DNA of 64,000 nucleotides from Streptomyces jeddahensis. Its GTDB lineage: Bacteria; Actinomycetota; Actinomycetes; Streptomycetales; Streptomycetaceae. The stretch spans positions 1 through 64,000 of the forward strand of contig NZ_LOHS01000021.1 of NCBI RefSeq assembly GCF_001642995.1, given 5' to 3'. The position numbers were made by a program, and so were the translations under genes. Position 1 is the stretch's first letter. Each line of letters begins with the position of its first letter. Of this stretch, positions 54,170 to 63,933 are shown in pieces. The notes under the pieces are model-generated. The model saw nothing but the letters and a program-made list of their open reading frames with translations, made no database searches and was not told the origin of the DNA.

Positions 54170-55603
54170 TCACGCAGTGACGCCCCGCCAGGCCCGAGGC
54201 AACGCCTCGGCCACCTCCAGCGCCCCAGCGGGAGCGCCCGCGGCCGCGAACCGCCCCGCCAGCCCATGCAGATACGCCGCAACGGACCCGGCGTCCCGCG
54301 CCACGAGCCCCGCCGCGAGCAACGACCCGGCAAGCCCCGACAGCACATCCCCGCTCCCGGCCGTGGCAAGCCACGGCGTCCCCGTCGGGTTCACCCGCAC
54401 GGCGCCCCCGTCCGGCCCGGCCACCAGCGTGGTCGCCCCCTTGAGCAGCACCGTCGCCCCGTACCGCGCCGCGAGCTCCCGTACCGACGCAAGCCGTGCG
54501 GCCTCGACCTCCGCGCGGTCGACGCCGATCAGCGCGGCCGCCTCGCCCGCGTGTGGCGTGAGCAGGGTCGGCGCGACGCGGGCCCGCACCGCGTCCAAGT
54601 CGGCGAGGCGCAGCCCGTCCGCGTCCACCAGCACCGGTACGTCGGCGTCGAGCACCTCCGCCACCGCCTGGGCGTTGTCGCCGATGCCCGGTCCGACGAC
54701 CCAGGCCTGTACGCGGCCCGCCTTCGCGGGCGGCCCGGCGGACACCAGGGTCTCGGGGAAGCGTGCGATCACGGCGTCGCCCGCGGGCCCGACGTAGCGC
54801 ACGGCACCGGCCCCGCCCCGCAGCGCCCCCGCGACGGCCAGCACCGCGGCGCCGGGGTAGCGGGCGGACCCGGCAACGATGCCCACGACGCCCCGCCGGT
54901 ACTTGTCGCTCTCGGCGACCGGCACCGGCAACAGCCGCTTCACGTCGGCGTACTGCAGCGCCTCGAGATCCGCCTCGGCCGGCAGGTCGAGCCCGAGGCC
55001 GACAAGGCGGACGGTGCCCGCGTGCTCCCGCGCGGGGTCGATGAGCAGGCCCGGCTTGTATGTGCCGAATGTCACGGTCACATCGGCCCGTACCGCCTCG
55101 CCGCGGACCTCGCCCGTGTCCGGCTCGATACCGCTGGGCAGGTCGACGGCGACGACGGGCACGCCCGCGCCCCGGACCAGCGCCGCCAACTGCGCGGCGT
55201 CAGGGCGCAGACCGCCCTTGCCGCCGATGCCCACGATGCCGTCGACGACGAGGTCGGCGCGGTGGATCAGCGCCTCTGCGGCGGGCGGCCGGGCGGTGGT
55301 GCCGCCCGCCGCCCGCAGGGCCGCGAGGCCGCCCGGGTGGGTGCGGTCGTCGGCCGCCAGCAGTACCGCCGTCACGCCTGCGCCGCGGCGGGCCAGGCGG
55401 GCGCCCGCGTACAGGGCGTCGCCGCCGTTGTCGCCGCTGCCGATGAGGAGGACGATGCGGGTGCCGTAGACGCGGCCGAGCAGTTCCGCGCATGCGGCGG
55501 CTAGGCCTGCCGCTGCGCGCTGCATCAGGGTGCCCTCGGGGAGCCTTGCCATGAGCTCGCGCTCGGCTGCCCTTACGGTTTCTACGCTGTACGCGGTACG
55601 CAT
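54170..55603 (-). CDS. nnrD: Bifunctional NAD(P)H-hydrate epimerase / ADP-dependent dehydratase
   Basis: 477 residues, a fusion of two repair enzymes. The N-terminal epimerase (YjeF-N, about 1-210) has AYSVETVRAAERELMARLP, LIGSGDNGGDALYAGARL and AVDLPSGI. The C-terminal ribokinase-like dehydratase has GSARYPGAAVLAVAGALRGG, VGPGIG, LTPHAGEAAALIG and the phosphate-binding ATAGSGDVLSGL. It restores NAD(P)H from its damaged hydrates. ATG 55603 is chosen; the frame continues upstream only into the palindromic element. It lies between acpS and alr, as in other Actinobacteria. Confidence 0.96.
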   Translation of the reverse strand: MRTAYSVETVRAAERELMARLPEGTLMQRAAAGLAAACAELLGRVYGTRIVLLIGSGDNGGDALYAGARLARRGAGVTAVLLAADDRTHPGGLAALRAAGGTTARPPAAEALIHRADLVVDGIVGIGGKGGLRPDAAQLAALVRGAGVPVVAVDLPSGIEPDTGEVRGEAVRADVTVTFGTYKPGLLIDPAREHAGTVRLVGLGLDLPAEADLEALQYADVKRLLPVPVAESDKYRRGVVGIVAGSARYPGAAVLAVAGALRGGAGAVRYVGPAGDAVIARFPETLVSAGPPAKAGRVQAWVVGPGIGDNAQAVAEVLDADVPVLVDADGLRLADLDAVRARVAPTLLTPHAGEAAALIGVDRAEVEAARLASVRELAARYGATVLLKGATTLVAGPDGGAVRVNPTGTPWLATAGSGDVLSGLAGSLLAAGLVARDAGSVAAYLHGLAGRFAAAGAPAGALEVAEALPRAWRGVTA

Positions 55604-55662
55604 GCCGTTCAGTCTCCCCCAGTCGGGGGTGCCGTTGCTTTTCGAGGCGCCGTAACGAGGGG

Positions 55663-55730
55663 GCTGTGCCCACCCTCCCCCAGCTACCGCTGGGAGGTGC
55701 CCCCAGCCCTGCGGAACGATTGCCCACAGC
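55663..55730. repeat. Dispersed palindromic element, copy E
   Basis: 68-bp copy between acpS and nnrD/E. Ends GCTGTGCCCACC and TTGCCCACAGC. Its inner part (CTCCCCCAGCTACCGCTGGG) is the reverse complement of that in copies C and D. Confidence 0.88.
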
Positions 55731-55776
55731 AGGTACAGCGGATACAGCGGTGCGGCGGTGCAGCCGTGCTGCCTCG

Positions 55777-56145
55777 TCACCCCTCCGCGATCACCACCGC
55801 CGAAGCCACCCCCGCGTCATGGCTCAGTGAGACGTGCCAGGAGCGGACGCCGAGTTCGGCTGCGCGGGCGGCGACCGTGCCGCGTACGCGTACGCGTGGC
55901 TGGCCGCTGTCCTCCACGTAGACCTCCGCGTCCGTCCAGTGCAGGCCGGCCGGGGCGCCGAGGGCCTTGGCGATGGCCTCCTTGGCCGCGAACCGGACGG
56001 CCAAGGAGGCTATGCCCCGGCGCTCCCCGCTGGGCAGCAGCAACTCCCGCTCCACGAACAGCCGTCGGGCCATCGCGGGCGTGCGCTCCATGGACGTGCG
56101 GAACCGTTCGATCTCGGCGACGTCGATGCCCACACCGATGATCAC
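55777..56145 (-). CDS. acpS: Holo-[acyl-carrier-protein] synthase
   Basis: 122 residues. It transfers phosphopantetheine from CoA to acyl carrier proteins. Signatures are [16 protein letters not shown] with the Mg-binding Asp, and [33 protein letters not shown] closes the fold. GTG 56145 follows GGGAGGGAG. It is 49 bp after glmS on the same strand and probably in its operon. Confidence 0.96.
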   Translation of the reverse strand: MIIGVGIDVAEIERFRTSMERTPAMARRLFVERELLLPSGERRGIASLAVRFAAKEAIAKALGAPAGLHWTDAEVYVEDSGQPRVRVRGTVAARAAELGVRSWHVSLSHDAGVASAVVIAEG

Positions 56146-56194
56146 GATCTCCCTCCCCCGGCAGCTTCCCCGAGGCCGGCCGCCCGCGCCCTCA

Positions 56195-58042
56195 TCACTC
56201 CACCGTCACAGACTTCGCGAGGTTGCGCGGCTGGTCCACCTCGTTGCCGCGGGCCGTGGCCAGCTCGCAGGCGAAGACCTGCAGTGGCACGGTGGCGACG
56301 AGCGGTTGCAGCAGCGTCGGCGTGGCCGGGATACGGATCAGGTGGTCGGCGTACGGGACGACCGTCTCGTCGCCCTCCTCCGCGATCACGATCGTCCGGG
56401 CACCCCGCGCCCGGATCTCCTGAATGTTCGAAACGATCTTGTCGTGCAGTACCGAGCGGCCGCGCGCCGACGGCACCACGACGACCACCGGCAGGTCGTC
56501 CTCGATGAGGGCGATCGGCCCGTGCTTCAGCTCGCCGGCGGCGAAGCCCTCGGCGTGCATGTACGCGAGCTCCTTCAGCTTCAACGCGCCTTCCAGGGCC
56601 ACGGGATAGCCCACATGGCGGCCCAGGAACAGCACCGTGTCCTTGGCGGCGAGCGACCGCGCCAGCTCCCGCACCGGTTCCATGGTCTCCAGGACCCGCT
56701 CGACCTGCTCCGAGATCTTCGCCAAGTCCCGGACGACCGCATGGATTTCGTCGCCCCACTTGGTGCCGCGCACCTGGCCCAGATAGAGCGCCACCAGATA
56801 GCAGGCGACGAGCTGCGTCAGGAACGCCTTCGTGGAGGCGACGGCCACCTCGGGACCCGCGTGCGTGTACAGCACCGCGTCGGACTCGCGCGGGATCGTC
56901 GACCCGTTGGTGTTGCAGATCGCCAGCACCCGGGAGCCCTGCTCGCGGGCGTGCCGCAGCGCCATGAGGGTGTCCATGGTCTCGCCCGACTGCGAGATGG
57001 CGATGACGAGCGTCTGCGGGTCGAGGATGGGGTCCCGGTAGCGGAACTCGCTGGCGAGCTCCACCTCGCACGGGATCCGGGTCCAGTGCTCGATGGCGTA
57101 CTTCGCGATCATCCCGGCGTGGAAGGCCGTGCCGCACGCGACGATGACGACCTTGTCCACCTCGCGCAGGGCCTGGCCAGGGATCCGTACCTCGTCCAGC
57201 GTCAGCGAACCCGAGGCGTCGATGCGCCCCAGCAACGTATCGGCGACCGCCTTGGGCTGCTCGGCGATCTCCTTGAGCATGAAGTAGTCATAACCCCCCT
57301 TTTCGGCCGCCTCGGCGTCCCAGTCCACGTGGTACGAGCGCACGTCGGCGGGCCGGCCGTCGAAGTCGGTGACCGTCACCCCGTCCCGGCGCAGCTCGAC
57401 CACCTGGTCCTGTCCCAGCTCGATCGCCGAGCGGGTGTGGGCGATGAACGCGGCGACGTCCGACGCGAGGAAGGACTCACCCTCCCCAACGCCCACCACC
57501 AGCGGCGAGTTCCGCCGTGCGCCGACCACCGTGTCGGGGTCGTCCGCGTGCACGGCGACCAGCGTGAACGCGCCCTCCAGGCGCCGGCACACCAGCCGCA
57601 TCGCCTCGGCGAGGTCCGCGCAGCCGGAGAACTCCTCGGCGAGCAGGTGCGCGACGACCTCGGTGTCCGTCTCGGACGCCAGCTCGTGCCCCCGCTCCGT
57701 CAGCTCGGCGCGCAGCTCGGCGAAGTTCTCGATGATGCCGTTGTGCACGACGGCGACGCGGCCCGCGTTGTCGAGGTGCGGATGCGCGTTCGTGTCCGTG
57801 GGTCCGCCGTGGGTGGCCCACCGGGTGTGCCCGATGCCGGTGGTGCCGGTCGGCATCGGCCGCTCGACCAGCTCCTTCTCCAGGTTGCCGAGCTTCCCGG
57901 CCTTCTTGGCGGCGGCCAGCCCGCCGTCGGCGAGCACGGCGACACCGGCCGAGTCGTAGCCCCGGTACTCCAGCCGCTTCAGCCCGGCCAGCACGACGTC
58001 AAGCGCCGACTGCGAGCCCACGTAACCCACGATTCCGCACAT
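56195..58042 (-). CDS. glmS: Glutamine-fructose-6-phosphate aminotransferase (isomerizing)
   Basis: 615 residues. It makes glucosamine 6-phosphate for peptidoglycan, the step before GlmM (also in this window). Nucleophile Cys2 (MCGIVGYVG), the glutaminase motif [22 protein letters not shown], two SIS domains with [17 protein letters not shown] and [17 protein letters not shown], and the C-terminal LAKSVTVE are all standard. ATG 58042 lacks a ribosome site; TAGGCT stands 6 nt upstream, implying a leaderless message. No glmS ribozyme was recognised. Confidence 0.97.
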   Translation of the reverse strand: MCGIVGYVGSQSALDVVLAGLKRLEYRGYDSAGVAVLADGGLAAAKKAGKLGNLEKELVERPMPTGTTGIGHTRWATHGGPTDTNAHPHLDNAGRVAVVHNGIIENFAELRAELTERGHELASETDTEVVAHLLAEEFSGCADLAEAMRLVCRRLEGAFTLVAVHADDPDTVVGARRNSPLVVGVGEGESFLASDVAAFIAHTRSAIELGQDQVVELRRDGVTVTDFDGRPADVRSYHVDWDAEAAEKGGYDYFMLKEIAEQPKAVADTLLGRIDASGSLTLDEVRIPGQALREVDKVVIVACGTAFHAGMIAKYAIEHWTRIPCEVELASEFRYRDPILDPQTLVIAISQSGETMDTLMALRHAREQGSRVLAICNTNGSTIPRESDAVLYTHAGPEVAVASTKAFLTQLVACYLVALYLGQVRGTKWGDEIHAVVRDLAKISEQVERVLETMEPVRELARSLAAKDTVLFLGRHVGYPVALEGALKLKELAYMHAEGFAAGELKHGPIALIEDDLPVVVVVPSARGRSVLHDKIVSNIQEIRARGARTIVIAEEGDETVVPYADHLIRIPATPTLLQPLVATVPLQVFACELATARGNEVDQPRNLAKSVTVE

Positions 58043-58139
58043 GGCCGCAGCCTACGGCGAGCCCTCACCACCCACGACTCGAAGGTCGTTTCACTCTCTT
58101 CACCGGCCGTGCGTTTTCGGCGGATCCCACTGTTTTGTG

Positions 58140-58604
58140 CTATGCGCCGGGCAGACTGGGCGCCACCTCGTGCACCCCGTAGTGCCGCTTGTGGATCCAC
58201 AGCTTCTCGCCGTTCAGCACGACGGTCGACCAGAGACCCTCGAGCGGGCCGACCGGAGTCTCCTTCGGCAGACGCGCCACCACCCGTGTGGGGCGGACGG
58301 GACCGAACCGTCCGTATGACAGCACCACCAGAGCACGTTCTGTCCGCAGGATGACGCGACGGCTCGTCAGGGCCAAGGCGACGGCACCGCCGAGCATGGC
58401 GCCGACGGCACAGCCGACATACACCTCGACGAGGTCGACGTCGCCGATGACGGCCCGCACCAACAACACGCCGACCGCGCAGAACAGGACCTGCGCCCAT
58501 GGATTGATCCCGCCCTGCGCGACATAAACCCGCCGCACGGCCTCACCCGGCTCCAGCAGCCCGCGCGAACGCTCAATTACCTTGTCCTGCAGTGCAGCAG
58601 ACAC
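58140..58604 (-). CDS. Small membrane protein, conserved near coaA/glmS
   Basis: 154 residues. The N-terminal VSAALQDKVIERSRGLLEPGE is followed by two membrane helices (about 38-55 and 60-80). A beta-rich C-terminal half resembling a PH-like domain (LTSRRVILRTERALVVLSYG; RLPKETPVGPLEGLWSTVV) comes last. No enzyme motif is seen. It lies upstream of glmS by about 100 bp on the same strand. Function unknown. GTG 58604 is preceded by a G-rich stretch. Confidence 0.75.
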   Translation of the reverse strand: MSAALQDKVIERSRGLLEPGEAVRRVYVAQGGINPWAQVLFCAVGVLLVRAVIGDVDLVEVYVGCAVGAMLGGAVALALTSRRVILRTERALVVLSYGRFGPVRPTRVVARLPKETPVGPLEGLWSTVVLNGEKLWIHKRHYGVHEVAPSLPGA

Positions 58605-58728
58605 GACCCCGCCCCGATGCTCTCCCCAGCCTGCTTTATCGCAGGTCAGCGGAACAATAGAGGGACGACGGCGCGGCGGGAAGGGCTGTTCGGGCACCCG
58701 ATTCGGCGGCAGCCTCATCGCCCGCCCG

Positions 58729-58965
58729 CTACCTCCCCCGCTCGATCCGCTCGATCGCCTCCTGGACCAGCTCCAGGTACTCGACCTCCTCGCACCGCGG
58801 CTTGCTGCCCATCTCGTACAGGTCCAGGGCGTCGCCGAGGTTCTCGCCCAGGTCCTCGTCCGGCAGGTCCGCCGACAGTTCGGAGCAGACTCGCCCCTCC
58901 AGATCTGCCCACGCGCCTGCCGCGGCACGTTTCCGACGGGCGAAAACACGCAGATGTACGGACAT
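58729..58965 (-). CDS. Small acidic conserved protein
   Basis: 78 residues. The N-terminal half is basic/mixed (SVHLRVFARRKRAAAGAWADLE). The C-terminal part is strongly acidic and helical (ADLPDEDLGENLGDALDLYE, EEVEYLELVQEAIERIERG). No motif or signal peptide is visible. It is divergent from coaA. Function unknown; the composition is protein-like and codon GC3 is high, so I consider it a real gene. Confidence 0.65.
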   Translation of the reverse strand: MSVHLRVFARRKRAAAGAWADLEGRVCSELSADLPDEDLGENLGDALDLYEMGSKPRCEEVEYLELVQEAIERIERGR

Positions 58966-59139
58966 GGCGACCCCCAACCCCCCGGCTGCCCCGGCGCGCG
59001 GCTCGGCGCCGGGTGGCGGGACCGTATCCCCGCCGGGAACCCTGGTCCAGACCTCGTGCCGCAGGTGGCCGGAATGCCCGGGATACCCGCGTGACCGACC
59101 CCACGCCCCGTGGCGTTCAGACTCCCGTAACAATGGACT

Positions 59140-60129
59140 GTGATCTCTCCGGTCTCCACGCTGCCGCGGAGCGCCCACCGGTCCAGGCCGGAGGCGACTC
59201 CCTACCTCGACCTCACCCGTGCCGAATGGAGCGCCCTGCGCGACAAGACGCCGCTGCCGCTGACCGCGGCGGAGGTCGAGAAGCTGCGCGGTCTGGGCGA
59301 CGTCATCGACCTCGACGAGGTGCGGGACATCTATCTGCCGCTGTCCCGCCTGCTCAATCTGTACGTCGGCTCGACGAGCGGGCTGCGCGGCGCGCTCAAC
59401 ACCTTCCTCGGCGAGAAGGGCTCCCAGGCCGGCACTCCCTTCGTCATAGGGGTCGCGGGTTCCGTGGCGGTCGGCAAGTCCACCGTGGCCCGTCTGCTGC
59501 AGGCGCTGCTCTCCCGCTGGCCCGAGCACCCGCGCGTCGAACTCGTCACCACGGACGGCTTCCTGCTGCCCACCAAGGAGCTCGAGGCGCGCGGGCTGAT
59601 GTCGCGCAAGGGCTTCCCCGAGTCGTACGACCGCCGGGCCCTCACCCGCTTCGTCGCCGACATCAAGGCCGGCAAGGACGAGGTGACGGCCCCGGTCTAC
59701 TCGCACCTGATCTACGACATCGTGCCCGGCCAGAAGCTCACGGTCCGCCGCCCCGACATCCTCATCGTCGAGGGCCTCAACGTCCTGCAGCCCGCCCTGC
59801 CCGGCAAGGACGGCCGCACCCGGGTCGGCCTCGCCGACTACTTCGACTTCAGCGTGTACGTGGACGCGCGCACCGAGGACATCGAGAGCTGGTATCTGAA
59901 CCGCTTCCGCAAGCTGCGCGAGACCGCCTTCCAGAACCCGTCCTCGTACTTCCGCAAGTACACCCAGGTCTCCGAGGAGGAGGCCCTCGACTACGCGCGC
60001 ATGACCTGGCGCACCATCAACAAGCCCAATCTGCTGGAGAATGTGGCGCCCACGCGCGGCCGCGCCACGCTCGTCCTGCGCAAGGGCCCCGACCACAAGG
60101 TGCAGCGGCTGAGCCTGCGGAAGCTGTGA
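59140..60129 (+). CDS. coaA: Pantothenate kinase (type I)
   Basis: 329 residues. It phosphorylates pantothenate in the first step of coenzyme A synthesis. The P-loop is GSVAVGKS (107-114), and [20 protein letters not shown] with RKGFPESYD is the CoaA signature. IVEGLNVLQ and [20 protein letters not shown] follow. The usual length is about 310-330. GTG 59140 has TAACAAT just upstream and no ribosome site, suggesting a leaderless message. It is co-oriented with the DUF389 gene. Confidence 0.97.
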   Translation: MISPVSTLPRSAHRSRPEATPYLDLTRAEWSALRDKTPLPLTAAEVEKLRGLGDVIDLDEVRDIYLPLSRLLNLYVGSTSGLRGALNTFLGEKGSQAGTPFVIGVAGSVAVGKSTVARLLQALLSRWPEHPRVELVTTDGFLLPTKELEARGLMSRKGFPESYDRRALTRFVADIKAGKDEVTAPVYSHLIYDIVPGQKLTVRRPDILIVEGLNVLQPALPGKDGRTRVGLADYFDFSVYVDARTEDIESWYLNRFRKLRETAFQNPSSYFRKYTQVSEEEALDYARMTWRTINKPNLLENVAPTRGRATLVLRKGPDHKVQRLSLRKL

Positions 60130-60168
60130 CCGCGCCCGAGCCGTGACCGGGCCCGGCCTGCTGTGTCG

Positions 60169-60240
60169 ATGCCCAAGCCCGTGACCATGCCGGAGCCCGT
60201 GACCAGGGCCGAGCCCGAGACCATGGCCGAGCCGGAGATC
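60169..60240 (+). repeat. Four 18-bp tandem repeats upstream of the DUF389 gene
   Basis: Four 18-bp units at 60169, 60187, 60205 and 60223 of the form ATGCCGGAGCCCGTGACC, diverging with distance. In one frame they would code MPEPVT-like hexapeptides, but no gene there is credible. Confidence 0.8.
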
Positions 60241-60271
60241 GTGCCGCGAACATGCCGATTACGCTGCCGCC

Positions 60272-61252
60272 ATGCTGCATCTGCGCCTGATCACCCCGCC
60301 GGACCGCACCGACGAGGTGGTACGCCTCATCGAGAGGACCCCCGGCACGACGCATCTCGCCGTGCTGCCCGGGGCGGCCCGCAATCCCCCCGGCGACCTG
60401 GTGCTGTGCGACGTCGCCCGGGAGGCGGGCGACGAACTGCTCTCCGGGCTGCAGGCGCTGGGCATCGAGGAGTGCGGCTCGATCGCCGTCGAGAACATCG
60501 ACCTGTCGCTGTCCAAGCGCGCCGACAAGGCGGAGGAGGAGGCGCCGGGCGAGGCGGCGGACGCGGTGCTGTGGGAGCACCTGACGGACGCGACGCACGA
60601 GGAGTCGACGCTCTCCATCACCTACGTCGCGTTCATCACGCTCGCCACGATGATCGCGGCCTGCGGTGTGGTCCTCGACAACGCGATCCTGATCGTGGGC
60701 GCGATGGCCGTCGGACCCGAGTTCGGGCCCCTCGCCGGGCTCTCGACGGCCCTGGTGCGGCGCGCCCCGCGGCTCGCGCTGCGGTCACTGATCGCGCTGC
60801 TCGTGGGCTTCGCCGTCGCGATGCTGGTGACGGTGGGCTTCAGCTACTTCATGGACACGGTGCATCTGTTCAGCGCGGAGCAGTTGGACGCCGAGCGTCC
60901 GAACACCAACTTCATCTACCGGCCGGACTGGTTCTCGTTCGTCGTGGCCGTCCTCGCGGGCGCCGCGGGCACCCTCTCGCTGACGTCCGCGAAGTCCGGC
61001 GCCCTGGTCGGTGTCGCCATCTCGGTCACGACGGTCCCGGCCGCCGCGAACGCCGCCGTCGCCTTCAGCTACGACGAGTACCGCCAGGCGTGGGGCTCCA
61101 CCGAGCAACTCCTGCTCAACCTGCTCGGCATCGTCCTTGCCGGCACGCTCACGCTGCTGGCGCAGATGCTCCTGTGGAACGCACAGCGCCGGCGCACCGC
61201 GCGCAACCGACAGCAACTCCCGCCTCAGCAACTTCCGCCTACGACGCGCTGA
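60272..61252 (+). CDS. DUF389 membrane protein
   Basis: 326 residues. A cytoplasmic ferredoxin-like N-terminal domain (LHLRLITPPDRTDEVVRLIE, about 1-95) is followed by the DUF389 membrane region with about six helices. Family signatures are TLATMIAACGVVLDNAILIVGAMAVGPEFGPLAG and the conserved SLTSAKSGALVGVAISVTTVPAA. Transport or channel function has been suggested for the family but is not established. TACGCT lies 6 nt before ATG 60272 with no ribosome site, a probable leaderless start. A terminator at 61324 follows. Confidence 0.92.
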   Translation: MLHLRLITPPDRTDEVVRLIERTPGTTHLAVLPGAARNPPGDLVLCDVAREAGDELLSGLQALGIEECGSIAVENIDLSLSKRADKAEEEAPGEAADAVLWEHLTDATHEESTLSITYVAFITLATMIAACGVVLDNAILIVGAMAVGPEFGPLAGLSTALVRRAPRLALRSLIALLVGFAVAMLVTVGFSYFMDTVHLFSAEQLDAERPNTNFIYRPDWFSFVVAVLAGAAGTLSLTSAKSGALVGVAISVTTVPAAANAAVAFSYDEYRQAWGSTEQLLLNLLGIVLAGTLTLLAQMLLWNAQRRRTARNRQQLPPQQLPPTTR

Positions 61253-61323
61253 GCACACACGACCGCAGACCGGATGACACGGGATCTGACGCCCCGACAA
61301 CACACCGGCCGCTGAAGGCAGAA

Positions 61324-61354
61324 CGGCCACGGTCCCGAAAAAGAACCGTGGCCG
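61324..61354. terminator. Terminator between DUF389 gene and glmM
   Basis: A 10-bp perfect stem CGGCCACGGT / ACCGTGGCCG with an A-rich 11-nt loop, between two convergent genes. Confidence 0.6.
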
Positions 61355-61385
61355 CTCCATCAACAGGCGCAAAAGGTCAACGGGC

Positions 61386-62744
61386 TTAACCCAGCGTCGA
61401 CTTCACCACGTCAGCAAGTCGCCCGGCCACCGACCGCGCCTGATCGATGTCGGCGGCCTCCACCATGACGCGTACCAGCGGCTCGGTGCCGGACGGGCGC
61501 AGCAGCACCCGGCCCGTGGAGCCGAGTTCGCGCTCCGCGTCGGCGACCGCGGCGGTCAGCTCGGCGGAGGTGTGCACCTGGGACTTGTCGACGTCCGGGA
61601 CGTTGACGAGCACCTGAGGCAGCCGCTCCATGACGGCGGCGAGGTCCGCCAGGGTACGTCCCGTCTCGGCGACCCGCGCCGCGAGGAGGAGGCCGGTCAG
61701 CGTGCCGTCGCCGGTCGTGGCGTGGTCCAGGACGATCACGTGCCCGGACTGCTCGCCGCCGAGCGCGTAGCCGTTCTCCTTCATCTCCTCGAGCACATAG
61801 CGGTCGCCGACGGCGGTCTGCACGAGGAACAGGCCCTCGCGCTCCATGGCGAGCTTGAAGCCCAGGTTGGACATGACGGTCGCGACGACGGTGTCCTCGC
61901 GCAGTTGCCCGTGCTCGCGCATCGCGAGAGCGAGCACGGCGAGGATCTGGTCGCCGTCGACCTCGGCACCCGTGTGGTCCACGGCGAGGCACCGGTCGGC
62001 GTCCCCGTCGTGGGCGATGCCGAAGTCGGCGCCGTGCTCGACGACGGCGGCCTTCAGCAGGTCCAGATGGGTCGAGCCGCAGCCGTCGTTGATGTTCAGC
62101 CCGTCGGGGTCGGCGCCGATCGTGACGACCTCGGCGCCGGCCCGCTTGAACGCCTCGGGCGAGACTCCGGCGGCCGCGCCGTGCGCCTCGTCGAGGACGA
62201 CCTTCAGCCCGTCGAGCCTGTTCGGCAGGACACCGAGGAGATGCGCGACGTACTGCTCGAAGCCCTCGTCGTACGACTTCACGCGGCCGACGCCCGCGCC
62301 CGTGGGACGGTCCCAGGGAGCACCGGTGCGGTGCTCCTCGTACACGGCCTCGATCTTGTCCTCGAGCTCGTCGGCGAGCTTGTGGCCGCCGCGGGCGAAG
62401 AACTTGACGCCGTTGTCGGGCATCGCGTTGTGGCTGGCGGAGAGCATCACGCCGAGGTCGGCGCCCAGCTCACCGGTGAGATACGCCACCGCAGGGGTGG
62501 GCAGCACGCCGACACGCAGGACGTCGACACCGGCGCTGGCCAGACCCGCGACCACCGCGGCCTCCAGGAACTCCCCGGACGCACGCGGGTCCCGACCGAC
62601 CACCGCCACCGGCCGGTGGCCCTCGAAGGTGCCCGCCTCGGCGAGCACGTGCGCCGCCGCGACCGACAGGCCGAGCGCGAGCTCAGCCGTCAGATCCGCG
62701 TTCGCGACACCGCGCACGCCGTCCGTGCCGAAGAGTCGTCCCAC
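61386..62744 (-). CDS. glmM: Phosphoglucosamine mutase
   Basis: 452 residues, the exact usual length. It converts glucosamine 6-phosphate to glucosamine 1-phosphate for UDP-GlcNAc. The N-terminus [20 protein letters not shown], catalytic phosphoserine Ser104 in [13 protein letters not shown], Mg-binding DGDADRC and the substrate loop GEQSGH are all present; [12 protein letters not shown] closes the protein. GTG 62744 is chosen for the GGAGG upstream and the conserved start. It is downstream of rpsI on the same strand. Confidence 0.97.
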   Translation of the reverse strand: MGRLFGTDGVRGVANADLTAELALGLSVAAAHVLAEAGTFEGHRPVAVVGRDPRASGEFLEAAVVAGLASAGVDVLRVGVLPTPAVAYLTGELGADLGVMLSASHNAMPDNGVKFFARGGHKLADELEDKIEAVYEEHRTGAPWDRPTGAGVGRVKSYDEGFEQYVAHLLGVLPNRLDGLKVVLDEAHGAAAGVSPEAFKRAGAEVVTIGADPDGLNINDGCGSTHLDLLKAAVVEHGADFGIAHDGDADRCLAVDHTGAEVDGDQILAVLALAMREHGQLREDTVVATVMSNLGFKLAMEREGLFLVQTAVGDRYVLEEMKENGYALGGEQSGHVIVLDHATTGDGTLTGLLLAARVAETGRTLADLAAVMERLPQVLVNVPDVDKSQVHTSAELTAAVADAERELGSTGRVLLRPSGTEPLVRVMVEAADIDQARSVAGRLADVVKSTLG

Positions 62745-62881
62745 TGGTGTCCTCCGAACTTTCGCAATCATCCTCGAAGCGGCTCAGAAGCTTCGGAAAG
62801 AGACTGAACATACAAGCGGCTCAACGCCCTTGCAGCCTTGGCTTTTATGCCGTTATACGCCGCGTACCCGTGATAAACGAA

Positions 62882-62914
62882 CGCCCCGGCAGCACACTGC
62901 GTGCCGCCGGGGCG
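62882..62914 (-). terminator. Terminator after rpsI
   Basis: A 14-bp stem with one mismatch (CGCCCCGGCAGCAC / GTGCCGCCGGGGCG, loop ACTGC), 20 bp after the rpsI stop. On the minus strand it is followed by CGTTCGTTTATC. Confidence 0.8.
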
Positions 62915-62934
62915 TGCTGTACGAGCAGCAGCGA

Positions 62935-63447
62935 TTAGCGCTTGCTGTACTGCGGCGCCTTGCGGGCCTTCTTCAGACCGGCCTTCTTCCGCTCGACCGC
63001 GCGGTCGTCGCGGCGCAGGAAGCCGGCCTTCTTCAGCGGGCCGCGGTTGTTGTCCACGTCGGCCTCGTTCAGGGCGCGGGCCACGCCGAGGCGCAAGGCG
63101 CCGGCCTGACCGGAGACGCCGCCACCCGCGATACGGGCGATGACGTCGTAGCGGCCCTCGAGCTCGAGCACCTTGAAGGGCTCGTTGACTTCCTGCTGGT
63201 GCACCTTGTTCGGGAAGTAGTCCTCGAGGGTGCGACCGTTGATCTTCCACTTGCCGGTACCCGGGACGATCCGGACACGGGCGATGGCGTTCTTGCGACG
63301 GCCCAGGCCGGCGGCCGGCTGGGGCTCGCCGAAGCGGGAGGCCAGGGACTCCGAGGTGTACTCGCCCTCGACGGGGACCTCGGACTCGGTGGTGTAGCTG
63401 TCGATGTCGATCTCTTCGAGCGGCTGCTCGGCAGTGGTCTCGGCCAC
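62935..63447 (-). CDS. rpsI: 30S ribosomal protein S9
   Basis: 170 residues. The C-terminal 130 are canonical S9: [55 protein letters not shown] and the basic tail ending KAPQYSKR, whose terminal Arg contacts P-site tRNA. The N-terminal 40 residues form an acidic extension ([20 protein letters not shown]), common in Actinobacteria. GTG 63447 follows GAGGAG. It is the second gene of rplM-rpsI. Confidence 0.98.
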   Translation of the reverse strand: MAETTAEQPLEEIDIDSYTTESEVPVEGEYTSESLASRFGEPQPAAGLGRRKNAIARVRIVPGTGKWKINGRTLEDYFPNKVHQQEVNEPFKVLELEGRYDVIARIAGGGVSGQAGALRLGVARALNEADVDNNRGPLKKAGFLRRDDRAVERKKAGLKKARKAPQYSKR

Positions 63448-63489
63448 GATTCTCCTCAGATTCTGTTCAGTCTTAGGGGGTGGCCGGAC

Positions 63490-63933
63490 TTACTGCGCGA
63501 CCTGGGTGATCTCGAACGGCACCGGCTGCTGTGCAGCGTGCGGGTGCTGGTCACCCTTGTAGACCTTCAGCTTCGAGAGCATCTGACGGCCCAGCGTGTT
63601 CTTGGGGAGCATGCCCTTGACGGCCTTCTCGATGGCCTTCTCGGGGTTCTTGTCGAGCAGCTCGTCGTAGCGGACGGAGCGCAGACCACCCGGGTAGCCC
63701 GAGTGGCGGTACGCCATCTTCTGGGTCCGCTTGTTGCCCGAGAGGTGCACCTTGTCGGCGTTGATGATGATGACGAAGTCACCAGCGTCGACGTGCGGCG
63801 CGTAGATCGGCTTGTGCTTGCCCCGCAGAAGGGTGGCGGCAGTAGATGCCAGGCGGCCCAGGACGACGTCCTGAGCATCGATGACGTGCCACTGGCGGGT
63901 GACATCGCCGGGCTTGGGGCTGTACGTACGCAC
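63490..63933 (-). CDS. rplM: 50S ribosomal protein L13
   Basis: 147 residues, normal for L13. It has [19 protein letters not shown] at the start, [19 protein letters not shown] and the signature [22 protein letters not shown] 63933 (GAAGG upstream) gives the conserved N-terminus; the longer open frame to the edge is not needed. It is followed by rpsI after 42 bp. Confidence 0.98.
   Translation of the reverse strand: MRTYSPKPGDVTRQWHVIDAQDVVLGRLASTAATLLRGKHKPIYAPHVDAGDFVIIINADKVHLSGNKRTQKMAYRHSGYPGGLRSVRYDELLDKNPEKAIEKAVKGMLPKNTLGRQMLSKLKVYKGDQHPHAAQQPVPFEITQVAQ

Noticed and set aside
50783..55504. 1573-residue open frame on the plus strand
   Set aside because: It runs antisense through tsaE, the hydrolase gene, alr and nnrD/E and even through a palindromic repeat. 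Typical high-GC shadow frame.
56195..58139. glmS ribozyme upstream of glmS
   Set aside because: No ribozyme-like structure was recognised in the 97 bp before the start, and the start appears leaderless.
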